A stretch of DNA of 64,000 nucleotides. Source: Lutraria lutraria (taxonomy: Eukaryota > Mollusca > Bivalvia > Venerida > Mactridae). Position 1 is the first letter of the stretch, and each line of letters opens with the position of its first letter. Both the position numbers and the translations under genes were made by a program. Shown one piece after another: positions 36,494 through 48,144 of this stretch. Under the pieces are notes generated by a model that was not told the origin of the DNA, did not search any database, and saw nothing but the letters and a program-made list of their open reading frames with translations. The stretch is from positions 8,897,407 to 8,961,406 of the forward strand of contig OZ026842.1 of the NCBI GenBank assembly GCA_964023205.1. Direction: 5' to 3'.

Positions 36494-39400
36494 TCAACCA
36501 TGAGCGAAGTATGGAAATAATGTGTACATGTTTGGTGACATAGGAATATATTGTTGCTACATTGTGACCTGTCCTGATCTGGGACAACAGCTGGATATAA
36601 ATATATTTGTACATAGTGGTGCTACCAATGGAATGATATAGGCTCATAAAATTCAGATTATATGTTGATAACATGCTAACTTTATCACATTATCTTATAC
36701 ATACATACATACATACTATTAGCACATGTAGTATATATTTATGAACTACAAATTAGGTTTTACAATCAGCGAATCATTTTAATTTATTATTATTATGTTC
36801 AGAACGGGTGTCTTTATCTTCATTAATTGTGACTAGGCCGAAAATAATGCACGAACATGACAGAGTAATGTTGGGACCATACATAAATTGTATATCAAAT
36901 TCTACACATCAACTGGTGGCTTTGATTTGTGTGTAATATTCATTTACTTTGTTTTGAAAGTAATATGTAACTAAGTTCACTAGAGTTGTCTCCCTTGGTT
37001 GTTGTGTAGCGCCTGTAAATAGAACATACTATTATGTTCAGTTCGAGTAGTGCGTTTTCTAATTAGCGCCGATTAAAACGTTCAAAAGAAACACATCTAT
37101 GTATATATTGGCATTAATTCGATGGACATTATTTATATTCAGGAACTATTTTTGTGTTCTATAACATGTCGATAACATTCAACTTTTATTTTTATTAATT
37201 ATATATGACAGCCGTATTGCAATTTTACTCCCTATGTGACAATTACTCAGACCAATAATATATACAATTATGACAATTTAGTACTTTATTATTCATATAC
37301 TAGTAATTAGTAATGTTGACTCTTATCATCTGGTACACATCAATACATGTGTTATGAGCAATGTTGAACAAAATTGTATATATATATATGTGTCATAAAC
37401 ATAGTTATATTTACATGCTATTAAATGAGCTTCATATTGATTTTGATAATTTGTGGTAGAGCGGGTTTCATGAAATGCACCAAGTCAAATAGGATAAATT
37501 CATAAATGTCATCATCCGGGATATGGTAATATAATTATAACACAACTAGGGAATAAAGTTTATTCATCATCATTTTGTCCATGTTTACTATTCCTAATAC
37601 TAGTAACAACAATATTTATGTTGTTACAATGGCTGTGAAGGGTACTTTTTAAGATTGTTACTATTAAATTGTCTCCGAATCAGCATACAAATACTTTATT
37701 TTATTGTTAAAACTATATAATCAGTGTCAAGAATCTCTGATTATGTTGCAATTTTTATTCAGTTTTACATGTGTTCATTAAAACTTTATTTTGTGCAACT
37801 GTTTTGTTTATTTACTTTTAAAACCAACACACTGCCCATTTTTATGGCGAACTGTCATTTATTTTATAAGAGCAAAGGTCAGTTAATTAATTGTCGCTCG
37901 AATGTCCAGACATAGCTTTGTAGTAACTATAGAGTAAGCATATTAAACTACAATTTCAACTGCTTTGTTGAAATATGAATTGTTTGACATCATCACAAAA
38001 CATAAATAATGTGTTAGTGACGCCCGAGATGTATAAAGAATTCAGCAACTATGCCCAATGCTCTGCGGTCCTAGACACGGCATTATAAACACTGGTTTGA
38101 CATTTAGTATTGTGTTTTAAACTAAAGGATAGAACCTTTTTTCTAATGGAAGATCGTTGTTGATAACGATATTTATGTACGGCATTGTCTCAACTGATTA
38201 GATAATCAAATCTACGGATTTAGACTGATAAAATAAATGAATGATAAATATTGTGGATATATACCGTGATGGTAAGCTATATTTTGTTATACGTTTGATA
38301 TAAAATGTTTTTACTTCATTCATTTTATACTTGAGAATGCATGCATGTTGCAAATGCATGTATTTAAAATTATAAGATTTATTTTTATCTAAAAATAATC
38401 ACCACTAGTACGATACGACCAGGGCTTGATGCTTGATAATTATGTTCATTTTGTGCGGATATTAGTCATTTAAGAATCGAGAAAGTAAGACGCTAGCATA
38501 ACGATGGGATAAGTATGAAAAAAGATAGAAACTTGTGTGCATAACGAAATAAAATATCTAAAGAAATACATATCAACATGTCATTGAATTAACAATGAAC
38601 TAGTTATATCAAACACTTGTCTTAAAAAGTATTTGTTTCTGAAAGAGAAACATTGAATATTATCAGGTAGACTTTTAAAATACAAAATGTATATATATTA
38701 CCTTACATTTACCTAAAATACTCTTTGTTTGTACAATTCGATTTAAGTATTCTAAAACATAAGAATTTATAATTCGTTTATATTTATTAATCTTAGAATA
38801 TAGTTTTATAAGGTGTGTTTTTAGAACATCGGTTTTGAAAGCATATGACTTACTAGGTGTATATACAAAATGTACATGTGGAATTCCGCCCGATGTATAT
38901 ATTATTCACGTATCCAATGATACTAACTGTTAATATATTCAGTGCAAATACTATGCATATAGCAGAGAAGTTGTATGCTATGAATAAATTATGAGTTGCC
39001 TTCTGTGGGTCATATACATGTAATCTTTGATGTTTCTGTACATCAAGACACAAGGCTTAAGAACGGCTGTTTGGTCAATTCGATTATCTTTGTAACCATA
39101 TGATACATGTACTCGTATTACCCATTTATCTGAATAATATGCATACTAGATAAAATCCATTCATATGTCAAAAATCGGTCTGTTAGTCGGTCGTGTGATG
39201 GTGTGAATCTTTCTCGTTTATTCGTTCTTTAACAACGCTCAACGCGAATTTAAAACCTGCTTATTATCGAAATGGGTTTGGGTTTTGAAGACGATATAAG
39301 AGCATCTCTACTGGGCTAATATCTAGGAGACTGTTTTGTTGCATGAGCAATGTCCAGTCCGGATGAAAACAATTTTACGAAGGTATTATCAATTGTTAAT

Positions 39401-39787
39401 TAATTAACTATGATTGTTAAAAATAGTAATTGATTGATTCGAGAATATGTATTGGATGTACAAATGCGTCGTCGAGTTCCAAAACAAAATAATTTGTTCA
39501 ATTTTAGACGAGAGGAAAAAGAAAACGGATTTTAATATGCTGGCTGATCACTATGAATATATTTCATGCAGGTATGTTGCATTTAGTCATTACAAGTATG
39601 TATAACGTATCTAAAGTCTAATATCTATTGTCCAAAGGAAACATGAAGGTGTCACGCCTGAGTCATAAAGATAACAGCTCTATGCTAATACACAAACTAT
39701 ACTAACTGAGTTAAACGAAAGAGGTCCTTTATCCTATTATAATTCATACAGGCTTCCTTCAGTCTAGGAAGACTATAGAGTTGCACT
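36494..39787. other. Gene-free stretch, unit B copy
   Basis: This repeats 28292-31585. No supported exon, RNA gene or mobile element is seen apart from the ATAC microsatellite at 36697-36716. Confidence 0.6.
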
Positions 39788-40132
39788 CTAGGCATTTATT
39801 CTGGTACAGAGGCGTTGTGTGTGGCTGGTCAGTGCGACGCGCCAGTGACAGTCCCTGTGACATAGGGCACAAATGAAACTTGAGGCTTGTCTGTCTGCCT
39901 TGACTGCAGCCTTTCATTTCGATTTATTTGCGTTGTGCTGTTGAGTAAACGTCTCTTCGAATTAGTGACACCTTTCTGCACGATGTGTCTCAAGAATGTC
40001 CGTTTTAGGGACGTTGCATTCCAGTTGTTCTTACACACGTCTTTGAATCGGAGCCTGCCTTTATGTCGTTTTCCCTTCCAAACTTCTCCGTAGAGAGGGT
40101 CTTTGTGGAAGTGGAAGTAATACGCGAACACG
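39788..40132 (-). mobile_element. LINE ORF2 C-terminal remnant, copy B
   Basis: This is the exact copy of 31586-31930, including the same frameshift before the CALCHRDC motif. It was duplicated passively with the 8202-bp unit. Confidence 0.72.
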
Positions 40133-40288
40133 AAGCAATTGAAAAGATGTTATTGGTATATCAATAGACACGTTACTAAACATTGGACAATTTGACTTCC
40201 GGCGAAACCCCCGTTCTTATTTTTGATATCATATATAACTCTCAGTATTGCTTTCTTTTGTTTCTCAAGCAATATTCTATCATTTTAG

Positions 40289-43200
40289 TGTCGGCCACAT
40301 CGTTAGGCGACATCTGTACCGAGGATGCTGAGTGTAGTTCTATGGTTAACACAAGATGTTACCGAATGTATGATTGTCAGACTGGGGTGTGCGCATGTAA
40401 GTCAGGATATGGAAACAGAAATGGTGATGGATGTGAAAGTAAGAATCATAAATTCTAAGAATCTCAAATGCATTTATACAAAATAAAACTGATGGCTAAG
40501 CATCGTGAAACAATTCTAAAATACTGAAAATTCTGTGACAGGTTTGCTTGACGATTATCAAATATACGAACTATACTGTTATCCGACACTGAAACTGTGA
40601 ATATCAACCAGAAATGATCAGCAAACACACTTACAAAACCTTTTCGCAAGTATCTCAAATCACGTCCGATCAACTTGAAGCCTCAGACAAGGAAAGTCAA
40701 ACCAAAGTGATAACATTTAATGCAATTTTCCCAATTTTTGAAGCAATTTTCAATTGTACTTGGATAACGTTAGAAGGTCGTCTCGAGTAGACACCCATAT
40801 GGTATACAGAGCTGGTATGTATACCCGATCTAGTAACTTAAGTGGACATTTTGGGCCAGGTCCTGTAACTAGACGGAGAGATTCCTACTTTTTTAAAAGC
40901 CTGTAACGTCTAGTGATGACTAGAAGCGGTTCCAATGTTACGATGTGCATCACCTCACTATAGCATTAAGTCGGTCTGACGACACCTCCATACTTCTAGC
41001 AGTCCATTTCTCAACCCGATCCAAAAGAAACATTTTGATTTAGCATTCTAAAAATCATGTCCGATCTACTTGAAGTCTCACACTCAAATGAAAATCTTAC
41101 CGAAATGTGGCTTCAATGATAAATATAATGCAGTTTTATTCACTTGCTGCGCTTCATATATGTTGCCAAAATTGTAAAACATTTTGAAACAATTTCATTT
41201 CACTATAATTGCTAGCATCTAAAAACACGTCAGATCTACTTGAAGACTCGGACCCAAATGAAAATCAAACCAAATTGATTGTTAAAATAATGCAATTTCC
41301 CCAGTGTGGAAACAATTTTCAATTTTGTACTAAAAGTCTTGTATAACGTGAGAGGTTCGTTTTGAGTAGACACCCATTAAGGTATACAGAGCTGGTTTGT
41401 ATACCCGATCTAGTAACGTAAGGTCAGGTCCTGATACTAGTCAGGTGGTAAAAAACAAGTTTTGGCTAGCAGCAGCATAATAACTATATTAAACTCGGCT
41501 TTTATACACCAAACTGTCCATGATCCATATATAAACATAACCATGTAGATATGTCCTTTCACGCTGGTGACAAGTGAACAAAGTGCTTTCCAAATGACAA
41601 ATCTGTACTTTAATTTCAAGCGCTGCTGGTGATTTTATTACACTTAGCTATCTAGCTACGGAACTCTATATCTTACTTACTCATTCACTCTCGGGGTCTG
41701 TTTCAACGCGTAACCGACATGTATATGAGATGCGGAATTTGTTCCAGAATAATTTTCGTCAATTTTTGTTCCGACCGCAAATACAATGTTAAAATAATTT
41801 CCTATAGTTTCCGTTGTTGTATTCCTGATTTTGTGTTTATCATTTTTTTATCAATTTAAATTTACAATGATACCTAAAGAATTTAGACATTTACAATCAC
41901 ACGGTAACCCAAAATGTTGGTTTCGATATTTTCTTCGAATAAGAAGTTTGTTTTTTCGAAGCCTTCTGTAATCAATAACGAATATACTATTTGTTTAAAG
42001 ACGGAAGTCGATCAGTTTCAGAATTGCATTTTAATAAACATTGTATGAATAGAAAAGGGGCACACATTCTGGCGTGCCCATGTTTTGTCCACAGCTTTAG
42101 ATCAATTTCATTCACCTTTTTTTGATGAGGGTCATCAACACTCCCTGTATCGATGTTTTCAGAGCGATTACGATCCTATCATCAGACGTGTGTAGCTGGT
42201 GATTACTGTAATGGTGTAGATGAAGAATGTAACTCTGGAAGGTGTGAATGTACATATTGGTATGAATACAGTGCACTAGCTGGACACTGTAAACTGAGGA
42301 CATATCAACTGTTGACACAATCATGTGGTGGATGGTACGATATTGAATGCTTGATACCGGAAGCTGATGGTAAGATTGACAATCATTTTAGGACTTGTGT
42401 TAATAAGAAGCGACCACATCCTTTTAATATACATAAGTTCGCGAACGTGGCCCAGAGGTTCGATTTTCGGTCCCAAATAAACTAAATTAGTACACATAGT
42501 AGATATTACATTTAACATACAGTTAGCGTGGTTACTAATTTGCATTGTCCCTCTGTTAGTATATTGGTAGTTAACGTTTATATTATAATGATAGACTTTA
42601 GTACGCATATGTTAAGATACTTTGCATGGACATTTAATACGCCGGTTATGACAGACAACATAACATTCTGCACATCTCGTATCTGCATTTAAACATTTTT
42701 TTATTTAGTGTTTAAAAGTTTATTCTCTTATTATCCAGGTGGGAGATGTGACGGGAGATGTACCTGTCAAGATGGTTTAATCGGGGATACCTCAGAGACG
42801 TATATCTCGTGCCGTGCACGTGAGTTTTAGTGTTACATAATTTACTTATACTTGCACTAATTGATTATACATATATTTTATCTAATTAATTTATTTTCAC
42901 TTTATTACAAAGCGGACGAGTAAATGAATAACTATTTTAACGTCGAATGATCGAATAAGCCATGTGTTTACAATACGTCAAATACCCACGTAATACTGTT
43001 GTTAGAAATAATTATATTACCAGTACATCAATGTTTATCTATTACATTGTACATGTACATTATATTTTATATCAATTTAGCGAAATGGGGAGAGCGATGT
43101 TTGTGGACACCTAAGTGTATTGTAGACTTTGACACTACGTCTATATCAGATGATTCGTCCAATATCGCTCCAAGCTGTGCCTATAACAATTATTGTACGT

Positions 43201-46200
43201 GCCCTACATCACACGAACATAAAATTGTTAGCGGATACAATATGTGCTTAAGTAAGTACATTATCTCATCTGTCTCTCGTAGACTGGTATATTTATATTA
43301 TTGCATGTTTAATTCTTAAATGCGTCAGAGCCAAAGATCACACAGTTTACAAAGCAACATTAAACATTATAAGAATTACTGGTAATGTTAAAATGACAAG
43401 AAAACAAGTACTTAGTGCTACTCGAATTCGTATAGAAATGTGTAAACATCGGAGAAACAGTTTTTATTGTATATTATTGACAAAAAAAGGAAAATAGCTA
43501 TTTCACATAATTTAACATAATATGGTTTTCATAGACCAAGTGAATTAAGCAAATAATTGATATGAAATCATATTTCAAATCAAGATTATGTCTTTATAAC
43601 AATTGTACGTATGTACATTCTTTATATAATCAATTATATTTTATTAAATAATTAAAAAAAAAAAATATCACAATTATTTGAAACAAATAAAATCAAAATT
43701 ATTCATTGTCTCCTTTGTGTTAATAATAGTTCCATATTTATTATGTAGATAATTATTACAACGTTTGCTGTTGTTGTTATTGTTATCGTTGTCATAATCA
43801 TTTAAATTATTATCATCATTATTATTCTTATTCATTATTTCAGATAGAATACGCAGCGGCTTTGTTCGGTATGGTTTGGGAGAAAATTGTACTCACTTCA
43901 ATGAATGTGACAGTTTGTTTTGTGTCAAATGCCCAGGTGCTGCTTCCGGTGTCTGTATGCAAGGTAACAATAACGTTACGTGTTTTTTTCTGATGTTCGT
44001 GTATATATATTTCTAACATTTCTCTGTACCGTATGGATTTGTTATAGCAATTGCATAGTATTGCATACGAGCACTTCTTAAAATGGATTTCATGTTCTAT
44101 GATGTACCATGTACATATGTATGTATAAAACTGTGATAGTTCATCGTCCTTTTTGTAACTGGTTATATTTCTATATACAGCCCCGGAAGTTGCAGGTAAG
44201 TGCGCATGTCCATTTATATTGTCCTATTATATATATCAATATAATATTAACGATTGATTGTATTTACAGCATGTCAGCATTATGTACTATTATTAATCTA
44301 AATCCACTATAATATCTTCAAGTGTATAAAGCTATTTCTGACCTATTATTGGCAGAATGAATATGTGTCATTACGTGACAAGATTCATACCGAAGTACCT
44401 CAATTTCAACTATAAATAGAAATAAAAGGGAGATAACTCGGAAATCAAAGCTCAACAAATCAAACATTTGCAACATTATGTTAATTCAGGCATAATTTAC
44501 CACCTTTTCAAGGAAAACTACTTTGTTGTATTATATTGTTTGTGAAAGCGAACGGGGCATGTTTGAATTCAACAAACATTGCTTGAATTGTATAACAGTG
44601 GACTGAAATGTTCTGGAACACTTTATTTTGATAACTTGTAACAATCATCTTTGTTGAATTACAAAGACAGTTTTTATTAAAACACTATAAAGTTATGACA
44701 ACAATGACCATGTGATCTTAGACTTTTTGAAATTTATCATTCATTTCTTATTAGATAGCTTTATACACAATAACGTTGACATAATACGCATGCGCATTGA
44801 AATGATGAGTGTGTTCTATAATGCTTGACTGTCACTACATCATCACATTATGGCACAACACTCGGCATGTCATGCATCAAAAAACACGCAACACATCTCA
44901 CTTCATTTACAAACGCCATATTTAACACAAAGCATGATACATTTTATTTAACACACAATTACAAGCTCTTCTATGAACAGCTCCGGCAGTTGCATATAAA
45001 ATCGCCATGCATCAAAAACACGCAACACTGATCTCGATTCATTTACAAATGCCATATCCAATACCAAGCATGATGCATTTTATTTAACACATCATCTACT
45101 GTACTCATTATGTTATTACCAATACTGATAACTAAATGCAATAACATGTTAGTGTCACAAAAATTTGTACACTAGCCTTATTATTCTTTTCTTCCAGAGC
45201 TTCCTTAGGTACTTTGATTAATTGTACGTCACATTTTAAACATTATAAGAATTGTTGCTCTTGTTTAAAAATAAAAAATATATGTTTTTGATTCGTTCTT
45301 TTCTGTTTAATCCTTATTTATCAAATTACATTGAAACTACGTTATGTTATTGCACCGTGATTTTTCATTGAAATTGATGATATTTGTTCTTTAATCTTTG
45401 AAACATAGCCTACTCTCATTGACTTCAGTGCAAACTTAAAGGGAAAATAACTGAAAGGAAGGAATGTCATTGGTATTTAAGAATCTCATGGAAAATCGAT
45501 TTATATCATAGAAACCTATAAAAAATATAAAGGTTTTCAAAATTTAACCACCCAGTGTTGAGATAATAAGTTTGGACATTAGGTATCTAATACCTCCACC
45601 AATTCAAATTACGTTAGTCACAGTTTCCAAGTTTCTACTTTTCCCAGTGGTTTAACCCAGCGTCGTTTGGCGACGTTTCAGTTTTAATGTGGCTCATGAT
45701 AACAGGCATATACCTGTGACTGCTTGCACCAAAAGTATTCCATAAGATAGCTGGACAGTTTCCACACTCGTAAAATGTGTGTAGTCCTTGGTGTAATGCG
45801 AACTCATACTAAGCGCTAAGGAGCTAGTCATTTCAAGTCCATGATCACTCGACCACGGAAGCCCCCTGTTACAGTCAGCATAATTATGGGAAAGGACGGA
45901 GGCATTGAAAACTGACTGAACATTTTATTATGAGTCTTTGATATACTTGAAAGTAATATCCTTACACCTTAGACTGAAAGTTAGAAGCATCACTAACACA
46001 TACATAGACATGGAATCTGCATTGCCTTTTTTGATGATATGTTCTAGTACGTAGTTTGTGTATGCACCTTTAGTTCAGCTTTCCTTGTTACATTTCGATA
46101 AACCAGTACGAAAAGTCATGTAATTCTGTAAAGTACATTGTTTTGTGAAACATCCATGTGTACTCTCATCCCATTAGGTATCTGTCATCCTCAAAGCTTA

Positions 46201-46326
46201 CACTCAATTTGTATTATGTTTTATTTTTCAGATCAAAGTTTGAGCTCAGCCCTTAATGCGCCAGTTATAAGGATAGTCATCATGACCTTGGTGTTAATGT
46301 CAGTGTGCAAAATGCTTCAACATTAA
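40289..46326 (+). CDS. Cys-rich EGF/EB-like surface protein with probable GPI anchor (5' exon missing)
   Basis: Exons: 40289-40438, 42163-42369, 42739-42819, 43081-43251, 43844-43963, 44181-44195 (15-nt micro-exon) and 46232-46326, stop TAA. All internal exons begin and end in phase 1 and are multiples of three, the exon-shuffling pattern of EGF-type modules. Cysteine clusters include TCVAGDYCNGVDEECNSGRC, RCDGRCTC, NCTHFNECDSLFC and VKCPG. The last exon ends SSALNAP, then hydrophobic VIRIVIMTLVLMSV and a short KMLQH tail, which fits a GPI-anchor signal or a single membrane segment. The 279 codons seen need one base from an upstream exon with the signal peptide. A 7-codon candidate (ATG at 31351 or its copy 39553) fits the phase but is a poor signal. 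A frame running into exon 1 from 40183 is the other option. Function is unknown; it is likely secreted or at the cell surface. Confidence 0.72.
44400..44790. repeat. Diverged copy of SLC1 gene 3 intron 6 sequence
   Basis: Many short blocks match 25720-26160 in the same order: aaagggagat, ttttcaaggnnaa, aacagtgga, aacatcttattntgata, gtaacaatnatnttt, actttttgaaat and ttagctttataca. The match stops before exon 7. It lies in the last intron of the EGF-like gene. It may be an old transposed element present in both introns, or an older duplication of this area. Confidence 0.5.
45740..45880. repeat. Dispersed repeat fragment in last intron of EGF-like gene
   Basis: cagtttccacactcgtaaaatgtgt and the following segment, ending in accacggaagcccc, resemble 5490-5595 and 19165-19275. 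The terminal part looks like a reversed tRNA-like SINE head. The boundaries are uncertain. Confidence 0.35.
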
Positions 46327-47225
46327 GTTCGAATCCTTATCACACTTACTTATGCTTGTTTACTGATTCTTAATCATAATATGGAATATAAAATACAACC
46401 ACGACACATTCGGCAACCCTCAATCGCCTTTTTCTTAGACGAAGGTACAGGATAGGACGAGGTGTGCCGAAAGACCTACGATATGAATATCAACTTCGGG
46501 ACATAAAGAGCATTGGTATTGAGCTGGTCTCATTATTTGCTTCAAGTAATACAAACTTTCGAACAAAAACGGTTATTATGAAAATGTAGTGGTCAAAAGT
46601 CTAGGCTCCTCTGTATGTGATTACAAATTTATAACTGAATTTAGTTAGTTTAAATAGATCCTTCTCTGTATACATGCCGTCATACACATTACATGGTTTG
46701 TTGTTGGGCGCATCTGCATTGAGTGGTTGTCAAATTGCATTGTCGTGTTATGTTATGAATATATGCTTAACACTGCTAAAAAGCAAGCTTTTCAGGGTGT
46801 TGCATGTTTTTGTAGCTGACTTGAAAATTCCTTTTTGACATACTTTACCTGTCTGTTTAAAGATACTGTATGTTGTAAAAGTTACATTTTGGTACTTGGT
46901 CAAGTAATCGAAATTGACAATATTATATGTCCCCAAAGTAAAAACGACGACGAAAATGTAGAAATTTTAATAATATTCTTCCATAAAAGATATAAAAAGT
47001 AAAATTACATATAGGGCAAAACACGTCACCCCTTCACGTGCTTGGCCATGAGCATATAGGCAAAACGTACATGGACGTTGATCAAAGCACTTCAACGAGT
47101 GCACTAAATTGATTTTTATGGACTTCGTTGTTGAGTACCATTGCTTTTTCCAACGATTTCCGTTCAAATTAAAGTAGATCTTTGAAATTTTATAAAATGA
47201 GAACGTTAAGGTTAACAAGATCGAT

Positions 47226-47592
47226 GTGTCAATAGATTGAACGGAATACAATAATATAGTAACTTGTTTGTGTCTTTCTTCAGTATAATCAAATCAAACT
47301 GGAATTATCGGTTGTATTAAATTAGAAAGCAGTTCGCAGATCGCGATTCATTTGTTCTTACTATATGATTGCGAACTGCATTCTCCGACGCAGGTCGCAA
47401 TTGAAATAGTGTCAATGAGTTGAATAGAATACAGTAAAATAGTAATTAGTTTGTCTATTTATGAATGTAATCAAATCAAACGGCGTGGAAATTTTTATTG
47501 CAACGCAGTTCAGTTCGCGATTCATTTTTTTTAAAAAGAACAGTCAAAAGTATATACATAAACCAATATAATGAATCGCGAACTGCGTTTCA
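47226..47592. repeat. 183-bp imperfect tandem repeat ending in a hairpin
   Basis: gtgtcaatagattgaacggaatac at 47226 recurs as gtgtcaatgagttgaatagaatac at 47409, and both continue through taatcaaatcaaac into gcagttcg and cgattcatt. The second unit ends with an inverted match: aacgcagttc...cgcgattcat near 47500-47530 pairs with atgaatcgcgaactgcgttt at about 47571-47590. The first unit has its own tgattgcgaactgc near 47370. It resembles a small foldback element. Confidence 0.65.
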
Positions 47593-48144
47593 AATTTGTA
47601 CAATCGGAATTCCCATGCGATAAAAACTATTTTTAAGCCGTTAATTATAGTTTACCATAATTAAAAGAAACAGTGTTTACATATTAAGCTTGATGCGACA
47701 TTGTTCGATATATGATTTTCCGAATGACGGCTAGAGATAAGATTATATAGATTTTTCTAGTACTTTGGTATATGTATACATGTACATACCAAAAAAAAAA
47801 AAAACTTAGTAATTTAATATTTGGACAATTGTATCAGAACAAAAAACTGTAGATAAAAGAAGTCATGCGATATATTACTGGGTTGAACTGTTCATAATTT
47901 TAACAATCTTTAGAAATTAGCTTCATTGTAGGGCGGAAGATCATTTGGGCGTTTTATAATTATTGCAAACTTTTAAACCTTACGTTCGAACAATACCATT
48001 GTTCCTTTTCGAAAAATATTCTTCAAATATGGTTATTTTTAGAAGTGTGGGATATACAATATTTTAGTAACCGATTTTGTGATTCAGAACCTCTATATTT
48101 AAACATTAAAAGATTCGTAGGATACACGGCCATCACAGACAACA
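47570..48144 (+). promoter_or_regulatory. Upstream region of Cys-loop receptor gene 1, conserved with gene 2
   Basis: This aligns with 50400-50970, for example cggaattcccat, gtttacatattaagc, gatgcgacattgttcgat and gggcgttttataatt followed by gcaaac and ttttaaacc. The last block lies about 170-200 bases before both start codons. It is probably the shared promoter and 5' UTR of the duplicated genes. Confidence 0.4.

Larger units (their letters stand above)
33604..41805. repeat. 8202-bp tandem duplication, unit B
   Basis: This second copy, at offset +8202 from 25402-33603, is identical wherever compared. It carries SLC1 exons 7-10 without exons 1-6, a second LINE fragment and the EGF/EB exon that adjoins the rest of its gene. 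Unique sequence resumes at agtttccgttgttg after 41805. The junctions share at most one or two bases, so no long flanking repeat explains the event. Confidence 0.93.
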
